From the NCBI RefSeq assembly GCF_035194505.1, contig NZ_CP136573.1:682001-746000 (forward strand): a stretch of DNA of 64,000 nt, in the 5' to 3' direction. Position numbers and translations under genes: made by a program. Below the pieces are notes generated by a model, which had not been told where the DNA came from, did not search any database, and saw nothing but the letters and a program-made list of their open reading frames with translations. How positions within the stretch are numbered: the stretch's first letter is position 1; each line of letters opens with the position of its first letter. Origin of the DNA: Erythrobacter sp. Lineage in GTDB: Bacteria > Pseudomonadota > Alphaproteobacteria > Sphingomonadales > Sphingomonadaceae. Positions 46,713 to 55,449 of the stretch are shown in pieces.

Positions 46713-48341
46713 ATGTTCGGACGGATGGCATCGCGCCCCGCTCTTCCCGCCGCACTCGCCGCCCTGATGCTGGCCGCCCCGCTCGCAGCGCCCCTGTCCG
46801 CTCAGGCCCCCGATGCCTTCCTGCCGATGACGACGCCGGTGACGCTGACCGAAGGCGAAAACCAGACCAGGGCGGGCGAGCTTGTGTTTCGCGGCGGGGT
46901 CGAGATCGCGCCCGACAAGGCGGATATCGGCGGGGTCTCGGGCCTCACCTGGCACGATGGTGCGCTGTTTGCGGTGACCGATGACGGGCGCTGGATGGAA
47001 TTCGAGATCAGCGAAGTCGCCGGCCGGCTGGTCGATGTGGCGGGTGTGCGGCTCGGCCCACTGCTGGATGACAAGGGCAAGATGCTGGGCGCCAAACAGC
47101 GCGGCGACGCCGAGGCGCTGACACGGCTTGAAAGCGGTGAATGGCTGGTCGCCTTCGAGCAGGAGCACCGTATCTGGCGCTATGCCGATCTCGAAGGTCC
47201 GGCCACCGGCAGCGAGACGCGCGCCGCAACCCTCACCGCCGGGGCCGAGGCCAATGGCGGGCTGGAAACCCTCGCGGCTTTTCCCGGCGGGCTGCTGGCC
47301 TGCGGCGAGTGGGTCGATGCAGCGCGGCCCAATTGCCTGCGCATCACCGATAGCGGCGCCGCGCCGTTCCACCTCGCCGCGCCCGCCGGCATTGCCGAAG
47401 CGGGCGGCGTGCCGACCGATGCCGAATGCGCATCCGACGGCACCTGCTATGTCCTGTTCCGCAGCTACAACCCCTCAGAGGGCAACCGCGCGGGCCTTGT
47501 CGCGCTCGCCCCCGATAACACCGCCCAGACGCTCGGCGTGCTGGCCCCGCCCCTGAAGCTCGACAATTTCGAAGGCCTGGCCCTGCGCGAAGAGGGCGCG
47601 CGGCGGTTTCTCTACGTCATCTCCGACGACAATTTCCGCAATTGCGAGGTGAAGCCCGGCGCCGGATGCCAGCGCACGCTGCTCTACAAATTCGCGATCG
47701 GCGATGACCCCGCGCCTTCAGCTGACGCGCCGGTCGCTGCCGTGCCGCCGCGCCCCGAAACCGGACGTCCGGGCAAGCGCCCCTTCCCGGAGGCCGCGAG
47801 CGTCAACGTGGTGCTCACCACCGAGCTGGGCGACATCACCATCGCGCTCGAAACCGAACGCGCGCCGGTGACCGCGAAGAATTTCCTGCGCTATGTCGAT
47901 GAAAAGCGGTTCGACGGCACCGTGTTCTACCGCGCCATGCGGCTCGACCGCGAGCCTGCGCCCAATGGCCTCTTGCAAGGCGGCACGCGCTGGGAGGCCA
48001 AGCGCATCCTGCCCGGCATCCCGCACGAGCCGACCTCGCAGACCGGCCTCACCCACACCCACGGCGCAGTCTCGATGGCGATGGGCGCGCCGGGGACGGC
48101 CAATGGCGATTTCTCGATCATGATCGAGGACCAGACCGGCCTCAACGCCGATCCTTCGGCGAGCGATCCGGTGTGGAAGAACGGCTATGCCGTGTTCGGC
48201 TATGTCATCGGCGGCATGGACGTGGTGGCCAAGATCCACGCCACGCCCGTCGATCCCGACAAGGGCGAAGGCTGGATGAAGGGCGAAATGCTGGCCAAGC
48301 CGGTGACGATCATCACCGTCCGCCGCGCGCCTGCGCCCTAG
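46713..48341 (+). CDS. Exported fusion: phytase-esterase-like domain plus cyclophilin peptidyl-prolyl isomerase
   Basis: The 542-residue protein has a signal peptide (about 1-31), an esterase-like-activity-of-phytase domain (about 40-330, VSGLTWHDGALFAVTDDGRWM, LDNFEGLALREEGARRFLYVISDDNF), a Pro-rich linker (about 333-360), and a cyclophilin-type PPIase domain (363-542: VVLTTELGDITIALETERAP, KNFLRYVDEKRFDGTVFYR, GAVSMAMGAPGTANGDFSI, YAVFGYVIGGMDV). The combination in one frame is unusual; both domains look intact. It would be periplasmic. The gene is divergent from blaI with the twin operators between them. It ends sharing its stop tetranucleotide with the convergent thioesterase gene. Confidence 0.85.
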   Translation: MFGRMASRPALPAALAALMLAAPLAAPLSAQAPDAFLPMTTPVTLTEGENQTRAGELVFRGGVEIAPDKADIGGVSGLTWHDGALFAVTDDGRWMEFEISEVAGRLVDVAGVRLGPLLDDKGKMLGAKQRGDAEALTRLESGEWLVAFEQEHRIWRYADLEGPATGSETRAATLTAGAEANGGLETLAAFPGGLLACGEWVDAARPNCLRITDSGAAPFHLAAPAGIAEAGGVPTDAECASDGTCYVLFRSYNPSEGNRAGLVALAPDNTAQTLGVLAPPLKLDNFEGLALREEGARRFLYVISDDNFRNCEVKPGAGCQRTLLYKFAIGDDPAPSADAPVAAVPPRPETGRPGKRPFPEAASVNVVLTTELGDITIALETERAPVTAKNFLRYVDEKRFDGTVFYRAMRLDREPAPNGLLQGGTRWEAKRILPGIPHEPTSQTGLTHTHGAVSMAMGAPGTANGDFSIMIEDQTGLNADPSASDPVWKNGYAVFGYVIGGMDVVAKIHATPVDPDKGEGWMKGEMLAKPVTIITVRRAPAP

Positions 48342-48721
48342 AGCACCAACTGCGTCTGGATCACCACCGCCACATCCTTGCCCTCGGCCGTGGTGATGGT
48401 GGTCTGCCACACCGACATGCGCCGGCCGGTCTTGAGCGGCACCGCCCTGCCCTTGACGAGGCTTCCCGCAGGCGCTGCGCCGAGGAAATTGGTCTTGCTC
48501 TCGATGGTGGTGGTGCCTTTGGCGCCCTCGGGCAGGCAGGCGACCGCGCCGACCGCTCCCAGCGCATCGGCAAAGGCCATGATCGCGCCGCCATGCATGA
48601 TGGCTCCGGCCGTGCACAGATCATCGCGCACGGTGATCTCGCCCTCGACCCCCTCTGGCGAGGCAGCCGTGATGGTCACGCCCATCAACTTCGAAAAAGG
48701 CATGGCGTCAGCGGGGTTCAT
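48338..48721 (-). CDS. PaaI-family hotdog thioesterase
   Basis: This 127-residue hotdog-fold thioesterase has the PaaI-type core CTAGAIMHGGAIMAFADALGAVGA, with the family H-G-G motif and catalytic acidic residue in the ADALG region, and ends in SVWQTTITTAEGKDVAVVIQTQ. It would release CoA from acyl- or aromatic-acyl-CoA in the cytoplasm. The start ATG at 48721 overlaps the TetR stop by 4 nt. It is the last gene of the thioesterase-TetR-thioesterase operon and meets the fusion gene tail to tail at a shared CTAG. Confidence 0.92.
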   Translation of the reverse strand: MNPADAMPFSKLMGVTITAASPEGVEGEITVRDDLCTAGAIMHGGAIMAFADALGAVGAVACLPEGAKGTTTIESKTNFLGAAPAGSLVKGRAVPLKTGRRMSVWQTTITTAEGKDVAVVIQTQLVL

Positions 48722-49287
48722 GACGGTGTCTCCTGATTGTTCTCGAGCCCTGCGATTTGCAGGATCTCCTCGGCAAATTCCGTGTCGCTGCGCAGCCGCA
48801 GCATCCCGGCGCGGTGCAGGCCGATGCCGCCATGGGCGAGCATCCACACCCGCATCACCTCGCGCCGCCGGGTGTCATCATCCGCCCCCGGGCTCGCCAG
48901 CACACCGAGCGCCACCGCAATTACCCGGTCCACCCCAGCCCGCAGCGCAGGATCGGCATTGATCTGGGCGTGGTTGCGCTGGGTCATCACATCATAAAGC
49001 CCCGGCTCGGCCAGAGCGAAGCGGACATAGGCGGCCAGAAAGCGGCCCGCATCAGGCGCGGCGGCGAGCAGCGTCGCCAAGCGATCGAACCCGCGCGCCG
49101 CCACGGCTGCAAGCAGCGCCTCGCGTGTTTCGAAGTGGTTGTAGAGCGCCCGGTGCGCCACCCCCAGCGTCTCCGCCAGCGCGCGCATCGAGAGCTTTGC
49201 GGCCGGATCGGCGGCGATCAGGCGCAGCGCCTCCTCGACCGTCGCGGCGGCGAGATCGCCGTGATGATACGCGCTGCGCTGAACCAT
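48718..49287 (-). CDS. TetR-family transcriptional regulator
   Basis: The 189-residue regulator has an N-terminal DNA-binding domain: VQRSAYHHGDLAAATVEEAL, then the HTH LSMRALAETLGVAHRALYNHFETREALLAAV. The C-terminal ligand-binding half (about 75-189) is rich in Ala and Arg, as in the TetR_C_33/WHG-like group whose HTH is followed by a ligand pocket for acyl compounds. It lies between two thioesterase genes in one operon; a perfect 19-bp palindrome upstream of the first is its probable operator, so the operon would be self-regulated and induced by an acyl-CoA or fatty acid (inference). Confidence 0.93.
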   Translation of the reverse strand: MVQRSAYHHGDLAAATVEEALRLIAADPAAKLSMRALAETLGVAHRALYNHFETREALLAAVAARGFDRLATLLAAAPDAGRFLAAYVRFALAEPGLYDVMTQRNHAQINADPALRAGVDRVIAVALGVLASPGADDDTRRREVMRVWMLAHGGIGLHRAGMLRLRSDTEFAEEILQIAGLENNQETPS

Positions 49288-49297
49288 AGGCCATCGT

Positions 49298-49756
49298 CTA
49301 GGCGGCCTTGGCGAGCGCGGCAACGTGCCAGTCGACGCGCATCTTCGCGACATCGCGCCCCTCGCCATCGACCATCGCCACGCTCACGGCAAAGCGCACC
49401 TTGCCCTGCGCATCGAGCGTGGCGAATAGCGCATCCTTGCTGTCATCGATCCGGGCATGGGCGGTGATCTGGCCGCGCGCTGGCTTGATGTAATCGATCG
49501 TCGCGCTGGCGGCGACGGGGCGCAGGCTTGCCAGCCGTTCGAAGAACATCCCCGCCATCGCCGCGCCAGAGGCTGCCTCGGCAAGCGTGAACAGCGCGCC
49601 GGCGTGCATCGTGGCGATGTGGTTGCTGGTGGCATGCGATTGGTCGAGCGTGGCGCTGGCGGTGCCCGGCCCGATCTCGTCCAGCACCACGCCGACATGG
49701 GCGGCAAAGGGTACGGCGGCGGACAGCTGGGCCTTGATCATGGCGAAAGGATTCAC
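49298..49756 (-). CDS. Hotdog-fold thioesterase (DUF4442/YiiD_C-like)
   Basis: The 152-residue protein belongs to the hotdog acyl-CoA thioesterases related to DUF4442 and PaaI: VGVVLDEIGPGTASATLDQ, then IATMHAGALFTLAEAASGAAMA, where the family has a catalytic Asn/Asp-H-x-G pattern, and ASATIDYIKPARGQITAHARI. The GTG at 49756 is preferred to ATG 49741, because AAGGA lies 8 nt upstream of the GTG. Another in-frame ATG far upstream (49828) would put the palindrome inside the gene. It is the first gene of the operon with TetR and the second thioesterase. Confidence 0.88.
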   Translation of the reverse strand: MNPFAMIKAQLSAAVPFAAHVGVVLDEIGPGTASATLDQSHATSNHIATMHAGALFTLAEAASGAAMAGMFFERLASLRPVAASATIDYIKPARGQITAHARIDDSKDALFATLDAQGKVRFAVSVAMVDGEGRDVAKMRVDWHVAALAKAA

Positions 49757-49780
49757 GGGATTCGTCCTTGCTGTGGAAGT

Positions 49781-49799
49781 ATGTATCCACTGGATACAT
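49781..49799. promoter_or_regulatory. Perfect 19-bp palindrome, probable TetR operator
   Basis: ATGTATCCA-C-TGGATACAT is fully symmetrical around one base. On the leftward strand it lies 25-43 nt upstream of the thioesterase GTG. A TTGACG at 49813-49818 (minus strand) could be a -35 element with the -10 (TATCCA) inside the palindrome, so a bound repressor would block the promoter. Size and symmetry fit a TetR dimer site, and a TetR gene lies in the operon. Confidence 0.75.
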
Positions 49800-49887
49800 T
49801 TCTGCGCGAATGCGTCAAGCGCGTGCAAGGCCCCGCCGCCGACCGGCGGATGATCTGGAGGTGCCGGCTACGGGGCTGCGCGCCGGG

Positions 49888-50913
49888 TTACTTCTGACCG
49901 GTGCGCGCCGCCTGAGTGAACTGCGCTGGATCGAAGGCGGGCCTGCCCACCGGCGCGCTGGCGATCCGCGGCATGCGCGCCTCGATCTGCGGGAGCCACT
50001 GGCGCGCACCTGCGCCGATGCTGGTCTGCGGCAAGGAGGCGAGCACCCGCGCCTTGCTCTCCCACTCGGCCACGTCTGTGACCGCCTTGCGCGCCGCATC
50101 CTCCAGCCCCACCGGCTGGCGCAGCGCGCGGTTGATCAGCGCGTCGCCGTAGAAGGTCCAGTCATTCTCCGCGACGCAGCCGAAGGAGCTGCGCGTGCTC
50201 GCCGCCGCAGTAAGGATCGCAGTGTCGGGGCTGGCGAGGTGCGGCACGAAGACCCCTGAATAGCACGCCGAGATGATCAGCACCCGCCGGCGGATCCCCG
50301 CCTCCTCCAGCGCTGCCTTGAGGCGCACCGGCGAGAGGATGCCGTAGCCGCTATCGCCGTAGTGATAGGCCAGCCCGATATCGGCCCCGTGACTGGTGGT
50401 GTAGAGCACCAGCACGTCCTCTTTGCCGTCCATCAGGCTGCCCACATGGGCAAGCGCGAGCAGCAGCGCAGTGATCGAGCCCTGCGGTGCATCGTCGCGC
50501 GCGCCGTCCGGGCCGGCCAGCACCAGCGTGCGCCCCTCGGCCCCGTAACGCTGCCCCAGCACCTTTGCGGCCTCTCGCGCCTCGCGGGCGAAGACCGGAT
50601 CGCTATCGAGTGCGATGGAAATCACGAAAGCGTCGGTCGTGCCGGGCGTCTGCGGCTGGAGCGCCCCGAGCGCCGCATCGAGCTTGCGGGCCTGCGCGCG
50701 GATCGCGGCGGGCGAGACACCGCGATGCAATTCGGGCGAGAGTTCATAGGATCGCCGACGCTCGGCCTCGGTCGTCCCGCTGGCAAGATCGGGATAGGGC
50801 AGCGTGTGCGGAGGCGGCTGGTTTGCAGGCGTGGATTGCGCCGAGGATTGCGATACCGCAGGCACGGCCAGCAATGCCGCCAGAACCCCGCTCATGATCG
50901 CGCCCCTGTTCAT
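49888..50913 (-). CDS. Exported C13 (legumain-like) cysteine peptidase
   Basis: The 341-residue protein has a signal peptide (about 1-24, VLAALLAVPAVSQSSAQ), a Pro-rich segment, and a caspase-like fold of the Peptidase_C13 family. The catalytic His175 lies in LVLYTTSHGADIGLAYHYGD, and Cys217 in VLIISACYSGVFVP. A C-terminal region of about 100 residues follows (SSFGCVAENDWTFYGDALIN). It would act in the periplasm, possibly processing asparaginyl peptide bonds like legumain. It stands between the thioesterase operon and sdhA with its own direction leftward; the terminator 50981-51011 separates it from sdhA. An alternative start is ATG 50895. Confidence 0.85.
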   Translation of the reverse strand: MNRGAIMSGVLAALLAVPAVSQSSAQSTPANQPPPHTLPYPDLASGTTEAERRRSYELSPELHRGVSPAAIRAQARKLDAALGALQPQTPGTTDAFVISIALDSDPVFAREAREAAKVLGQRYGAEGRTLVLAGPDGARDDAPQGSITALLLALAHVGSLMDGKEDVLVLYTTSHGADIGLAYHYGDSGYGILSPVRLKAALEEAGIRRRVLIISACYSGVFVPHLASPDTAILTAAASTRSSFGCVAENDWTFYGDALINRALRQPVGLEDAARKAVTDVAEWESKARVLASLPQTSIGAGARQWLPQIEARMPRIASAPVGRPAFDPAQFTQAARTGQK

Positions 50914-50980
50914 GCGCCCAGCAAGCTGCCGACCGCTGCGCAGGTCGTCAAGCGTCCTTCTTGCCAAGCCCCCCAAGCAA

Positions 50981-51011
50981 AAGGCCCGATCCCTCGCGGG
51001 GACCGGGCCTT
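50981..51011 (-). terminator. Intrinsic terminator downstream of sdhA
   Basis: On the leftward strand a GC-rich stem AAGGCCCG-(G)TCCC...GGGA(T)-CGGGCCTT with a 4-nt loop is followed by TTTTGCTT. It starts 24 nt after the sdhA stop. The stem is almost perfectly paired, making this the clearest Rho-independent terminator in the window. It would end the sdhCDA transcript before the C13 peptidase gene. Confidence 0.75.
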
Positions 51012-51034
51012 GCTGTTTCACCGATGCGTGCCGA

Positions 51035-52903
51035 TCAGTACACGCGCGCCTTGGGCTCGATATACTTGATGTCGTCGGTCAGCGTGTATTCGTGGACCGG
51101 GCGGTAATCGATCCGGCCGTTCGAGCCGCGCCCGCCCCAGCCGTCGAACCAGGCGATGGTGTGCTTCATCCATTCCTTGTCGTTGCGATCGGGGAAGTCC
51201 TCGTGGGCGTGGGCGCCGCGGCTTTCCTTGCGGTTGGCCGCCGATGCCATGGTGACATTGGCCTGCGCCATCAGGTTGTCGAGTTCGAGCGTCTCGATCA
51301 GGTCCGAGTTCCAGATCAGCGACTTGTCGGTGACGTGGATGTCCTCCATCCGCTTGTTCTGCTCGGCCAGCTTGGCCACGCCCTCGTCCATCAGCTTCTG
51401 GTCGCGGAACACGGCGCAGTGCTTCTGCATCGCCTTCTGCATTTCCGCACGGATCTGCGCGGTGGGCGAGCCGCCCTGCGCATAGCGGAAGTGATCCAAG
51501 CGGGTCAGCGCGAAGTCGGCGCTGTCGGCCGGCAGTTCGGGCTGCTTGGCATTGGGCACGAGGTTGTCGCGCAGGTGATGGCCGGTTGCGCGGCCGAACA
51601 CCACGAGGTCGATCAGCGAGTTCGAGCCGAGGCGGTTGGCCCCGTGCACCGACACACACGCCGCTTCGCCCACGGCATAGAGGCCGGGGATGACCGTGTC
51701 CGGATTGCCGTCCGGCCCCAAGGTGACGACCTGCCCGTGATAGTTACAAGGCACCCCGCCCATGTTGTAATGCACCGTCGGGGTCACCGGCAGCGGCTGA
51801 CGGGTGAGATCGACACCGGCAAAGATCTTGCCGCTCTCGGTAATGCCCGGAAGCCGTTCTGCCAGCACCTTGGGATCGATGTGATCGAGGTGCAGGTAGA
51901 TGTGATCGCCATCCGGCCCGACGCCGCGCCCTTCGCGCATTTCGAGCGCCATCGAACGGCTCACCACGTCACGCGAGGCGAGGTCCTTCGCGGACGGGGC
52001 ATAGCGCTCCATGAAGCGCTCGCCTTCGGAGTTGGTGAGGTAGCCGCCCTCGCCGCGCGCGCCTTCGGTGATGAGCACGCCGGCACCGTAGATGCCGGTC
52101 GGGTGGAACTGGACGAATTCCATGTCCTGCAGCGGCAGGCCGGCGCGCAGCACCATCCCGCCGCCGTCGCCGGTGCAGGTGTGGGCCGAGGTCGCGGTGT
52201 AGTAGCAACGGCCATAGCCGCCGGTCGCAAGCACCACCGACTGGGCGCGGAAGCGGTGGATCGTGCCATCATCGAGGCACATCGCCATCACGCCGACGCA
52301 GACCTTCTGGCCGTCGCGCTCGGACATGATCAGATCGAGCGCGAAGTACTCGATAAAGAAGTCCGCGTCATACTTCAGGCTCTGCTGGTAGAGCGCGTGG
52401 AGCATGGCGTGGCCGGTGCGGTCAGCCGCGGCGCAGGTGCGCTGCACCGGCGGGCCGGCACCCATGTTCTGCATGTGACCACCAAAGGGACGCTGGTAGA
52501 TCGTGCCATCGGCATTGCGGCTGAAAGGCACGCCCGCGTGCTCCAGCTCGTAGACCGCCGCCGGCGCTTCACGTGCGAGATATTCGATCGCGTCCTGATC
52601 GCCCAGCCAGTCAGACCCCTTGACGGTGTCGTACATGTGCCAGGTCCAGTGATCCGGCGAATTGTTGCCCAGCGACGCGGCGATCCCGCCCTGCGCTGCA
52701 ACCGTGTGCGAGCGCGTCGGGAAGACCTTGGAGATGTTGGCGGTGCGAAGCCCGGCTTCGGCCGCGCCCATCGTCGCGCGCAGGCCCGATCCGCCCGCGC
52801 CCACCACAACCACGTCATAGGTGTGATCGATGATCTTGTAAGCGCCCTTCAGATGCGCGCCGCCAACATCGTTGGCGGTGCCGGGTGCTGCTGCGGTAGC
52901 CAT
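51035..52903 (-). CDS. sdhA: Succinate dehydrogenase flavoprotein subunit
   Basis: The 622-residue catalytic subunit oxidises succinate and carries covalent FAD. The dinucleotide motif is [20 protein letters not shown], the flavin-linked histidine lies in [13 protein letters not shown], and the active-site region includes [32 protein letters not shown] and [19 protein letters not shown]. It begins [13 protein letters not shown] before the family core. It overlaps sdhD by one base. A terminator follows directly and no sdhB is found downstream in this window. Confidence 0.97.
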   Translation of the reverse strand: MATAAAPGTANDVGGAHLKGAYKIIDHTYDVVVVGAGGSGLRATMGAAEAGLRTANISKVFPTRSHTVAAQGGIAASLGNNSPDHWTWHMYDTVKGSDWLGDQDAIEYLAREAPAAVYELEHAGVPFSRNADGTIYQRPFGGHMQNMGAGPPVQRTCAAADRTGHAMLHALYQQSLKYDADFFIEYFALDLIMSERDGQKVCVGVMAMCLDDGTIHRFRAQSVVLATGGYGRCYYTATSAHTCTGDGGGMVLRAGLPLQDMEFVQFHPTGIYGAGVLITEGARGEGGYLTNSEGERFMERYAPSAKDLASRDVVSRSMALEMREGRGVGPDGDHIYLHLDHIDPKVLAERLPGITESGKIFAGVDLTRQPLPVTPTVHYNMGGVPCNYHGQVVTLGPDGNPDTVIPGLYAVGEAACVSVHGANRLGSNSLIDLVVFGRATGHHLRDNLVPNAKQPELPADSADFALTRLDHFRYAQGGSPTAQIRAEMQKAMQKHCAVFRDQKLMDEGVAKLAEQNKRMEDIHVTDKSLIWNSDLIETLELDNLMAQANVTMASAANRKESRGAHAHEDFPDRNDKEWMKHTIAWFDGWGGRGSNGRIDYRPVHEYTLTDDIKYIEPKARVY

Positions 52904-53289
52904 CAGGCCTGTCCTCCGAATGCGAGCGCGGCCACGCTGAAAATCCCGAAGGCGCCGCCGCCGATAGTTGCAAGATTGAGCGCAGCAAGCGCCCCGAATT
53001 TGGCGCCGGCCTCGTGGACATAGTCCTCGATCAGCACCTGAAGGCCGAGCCGCGCGTGCCAGAACAGGCTGAACACCAGCAGGATCATCGCGGTGGCATT
53101 GAGCGGGTGGGAGAGCCACTTGGAAACCGTGGCATGGCCATAGTCACCGAGCATCACGAGGCTGACCAGCAGCCAGCTCATCAGCACCACAATGCCGATC
53201 GCGGTAAAGCGCTGCACCAGCCAGTGATGCGCGCCGTGATGCGCCGGACCCAGCCCGCGCACGCGTCCGATGGAAGTTCCGTTACCCAT
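52903..53289 (-). CDS. sdhD: Succinate dehydrogenase membrane anchor subunit
   Basis: The 128-residue anchor has three membrane segments (about 27-47, 61-81, 97-118). [17 protein letters not shown] contains the histidine that in homologues binds heme b and the Tyr/Asp near the quinone. The N-terminal [21 protein letters not shown] is typical of alphaproteobacterial SdhD. It lies 13 nt after sdhC and overlaps sdhA by one base. Confidence 0.94.
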   Translation of the reverse strand: MGNGTSIGRVRGLGPAHHGAHHWLVQRFTAIGIVVLMSWLLVSLVMLGDYGHATVSKWLSHPLNATAMILLVFSLFWHARLGLQVLIEDYVHEAGAKFGALAALNLATIGGGAFGIFSVAALAFGGQA

Positions 53290-53302
53290 GTGCCGTCCCT
53301 CC

Positions 53303-53683
53303 TCAGCGCGTAAAGATCAGGGCCCAGAAGGCCGCGGTGAGAACAATCGCGATCACCGGTGCGGCGATCGACCACATGCGGTTGGTATCGAGCTCGTAGC
53401 CCGCGCCGATATCCAGCACGAAGTGGCGAAGCCCGCTCATCATGTGGGTGAAGAAGGCCCAGGAGAGGCCGATCAGCACGATCATGCCGAGCGGCGATCC
53501 CATGACCTCCTGGAAGGTGGTGTAGGCTTCCGGCCCGCTTGCGAGCGCGCCCAGCCACCACACCAGCACCCCGAGCCCGACCAGCGCCATCCCGTCGCCC
53601 GTGGCGCGGTGAAGGATCGATACGAGCATGTGCGGCCCCCAGCGCCAGATCTGGAGATGGGGAGAAAGCGGTCTTTGGTTCAT
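53303..53683 (-). CDS. sdhC: Succinate dehydrogenase cytochrome b556 subunit
   Basis: The 126-residue subunit starts NQRPLSPHLQIWRWGPHMLVSILHRATG, the family signature with the Ser-x-x-His-Arg near the quinone site, and has the heme-ligand region HMMSGLRHFVLDIG. Three membrane segments are visible (about 30-52, 66-86, 101-122). ATG at 53683 is chosen over a longer in-frame start at 53719. It is the first gene of sdhCDA, divergent from the SDR gene by 109 nt. Confidence 0.94.
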   Translation of the reverse strand: MNQRPLSPHLQIWRWGPHMLVSILHRATGDGMALVGLGVLVWWLGALASGPEAYTTFQEVMGSPLGMIVLIGLSWAFFTHMMSGLRHFVLDIGAGYELDTNRMWSIAAPVIAIVLTAAFWALIFTR

Positions 53684-53792
53684 GATGATCCCGTCGTGTC
53701 CCTGTTTGTCGCATCCCACTTAACGCCGCTGGCGATGGAGGCAAGCCGCGACGTTATGGACACAGCATGCAAAAATCTGGATAGGCCATTGC

Positions 53793-54518
53793 ATGGGACA
53801 CATTCTGGTAACCGGATCGAGCCGCGGGATCGGCAGGGCAGCGCTGGAGGCTCTCGCGGCACGCGGGGCCAAGGTCGTCGGCCATGCCACACGCAAGCCT
53901 GCCGAAACGCAAGACAACCTGCCGATCATCGCCGCCGATTTCGGCGATCCCACCGCCGCACAGGCGCTGTGGGAAGAAGCGCTGGATATCGCCGGCGGGG
54001 AAATCGACGTGGTGGTCAACAATGCCGGACGCTTCGAGGCGAACCGGCTGGACCGCTCGGACATCGAATGGCTCGATGCCTGGGAGGACACCTTGCGGGT
54101 CAACCTCACCAGCGCCGCGCAACTCTCGCGCCTTGCGGTGCTGCACTGGCAGGCACGCGGATTTGCCGGACGCCTGGTCCACGTCGCAAGCCGCGCGGCC
54201 TATCGCGGCGATTCCCCGGCGCATTGGCATTATGCCGCCGCCAAGAGCGGGATGGTGGGGATGCACAAGACCATCGCCCGCGCCTATGCCAGGGACGGGA
54301 TCCTGAGCTTTGCCGTCACCCCGGGCTTTACCGACACCAGCATGGCGGGCGACTACCTCGCCAGCCGCGGCGGCCCCGGATTGCTCGCCGACATTCCGCT
54401 CGGCCGCGTGGCAACGCCGGAGGAAATCGCCAGCATCATCGCCTTCTGCGCCCTCGATGCGCCGCCGAGCATGACCGGCGCGGTGATCGACGCCAATGGA
54501 GCAAGCTTTGTCCGGTAA
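53793..54518 (+). CDS. SDR family oxidoreductase
   Basis: The 241-residue short-chain dehydrogenase has GHILVTGSSRGIGRAALEAL, VDVVVNNAGRFEANRLD, and catalytic residues in HVASRAAYRGDSPAHWHYAAAKSG, with the Tyr and Lys in the usual Y-x-x-x-K spacing. The serine precedes as V-A-S. The C-terminal GAVIDANGASFVR is typical of 3-oxoacyl-ACP-reductase-like SDRs. It starts the rightward pair with prmA. The substrate is unknown. Confidence 0.92.
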   Translation: MGHILVTGSSRGIGRAALEALAARGAKVVGHATRKPAETQDNLPIIAADFGDPTAAQALWEEALDIAGGEIDVVVNNAGRFEANRLDRSDIEWLDAWEDTLRVNLTSAAQLSRLAVLHWQARGFAGRLVHVASRAAYRGDSPAHWHYAAAKSGMVGMHKTIARAYARDGILSFAVTPGFTDTSMAGDYLASRGGPGLLADIPLGRVATPEEIASIIAFCALDAPPSMTGAVIDANGASFVR

Positions 54519-54519
54519 G

Positions 54520-55449
54520 ATGGCGTCCGCTGACACGACGTGGAAGCTCTCGCTCTACGCCCCCAAGCGCGTCGTCCAGGCGGCGCTGCTCGTGCATGAC
54601 GAAATCGACGACTGGGATTACGAGCTCGTCATCGCGGGCCGCGAGGTGGCCGAGGACAAGCCCGAGGACTGGGTGCTCGAAGGCTGGTATCCGAGGAAAC
54701 CCGGCAAGGCCGAGAAAGCCGCGCTTGCCGGACTGTTCGAAGGAAAGGCCCCGCCGGTCACCATCGAGGAACTCGCGCCGCAGGACTGGGTGACGCTGAG
54801 CCAGCACAATGTCACCCCGATCCGCGCCGGGCGCTTCCATGTCCACACGCCGGACTATCCGGCTGACCCTGCCGCGATCGACTTCGTGATTCCCGCCAGT
54901 CAGGCCTTCGGCACCGGCCAGCACAAGACCACCGCCGGATGCCTCGAAATACTCGACGCGATGAAGGCGAGCGGCGTGGTCGCCCGCAACATCGCCGATA
55001 TCGGCACGGGCACGGGGCTTTTGGGCTTTGCGGCGCTGGCCCTGTGGCCGCGCGCGCTGCTCACCCTCACCGATATCGATCCGGTCTGCGTGCCGGTGGT
55101 CGAAGAGAATGCCGCCACCAACGGCGTGATGATGGGCGCTGCGCCGGGCGAAGCGGTGATGATCGTGGCCGACGGGATGGACGATCCGCTGCTTCAGGTG
55201 CGCGGGCCTTACGATCTCCTCATCGCCAACATCCTTGCAGGCCCGCTGGTGGAACTCGCGCCCGATTTCGCCCGCGCCGTATCGCCGGGCCGTAGCCTGC
55301 TGCTCGCCGGACTGCTGGCAGGCGATCAGGAAGCCGCCGTCAGGCGCGCCATGGGCCTTGCCGGTTTCCGCATGGCCGCAAGGCTCCAGCGCGGCGACTG
55401 GGCGATCCTGTGGCTCAGGCGGCGGCGCGACTGGCGGCGGGTGCGCTAG
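54520..55449 (+). CDS. prmA: Ribosomal protein L11 methyltransferase
   Basis: The 309-residue enzyme trimethylates lysines and the N-terminus of ribosomal protein L11. The N-terminal substrate domain begins TWKLSLYAPKRVVQAALL, followed by a linker and a SAM-dependent domain with AFGTGQHKTTAGCLE, NIADIGTGTGLLGFAAL and YDLLIANILAGPLVELAP, the N-I-L-A-x-P motif being diagnostic. ATG at 54520 is likely; an in-frame ATG at 54496 inside the SDR gene would add eight residues. It ends in a shared CTAG with the convergent CinA-like gene. Confidence 0.95.
   Translation: MASADTTWKLSLYAPKRVVQAALLVHDEIDDWDYELVIAGREVAEDKPEDWVLEGWYPRKPGKAEKAALAGLFEGKAPPVTIEELAPQDWVTLSQHNVTPIRAGRFHVHTPDYPADPAAIDFVIPASQAFGTGQHKTTAGCLEILDAMKASGVVARNIADIGTGTGLLGFAALALWPRALLTLTDIDPVCVPVVEENAATNGVMMGAAPGEAVMIVADGMDDPLLQVRGPYDLLIANILAGPLVELAPDFARAVSPGRSLLLAGLLAGDQEAAVRRAMGLAGFRMAARLQRGDWAILWLRRRRDWRRVR

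Noticed and set aside
50804..53023. A 739-codon plus-strand frame over sdhA
   Set aside because: It is antisense to sdhA, whose active-site motifs are all intact; no domain is visible in the shadow frame.
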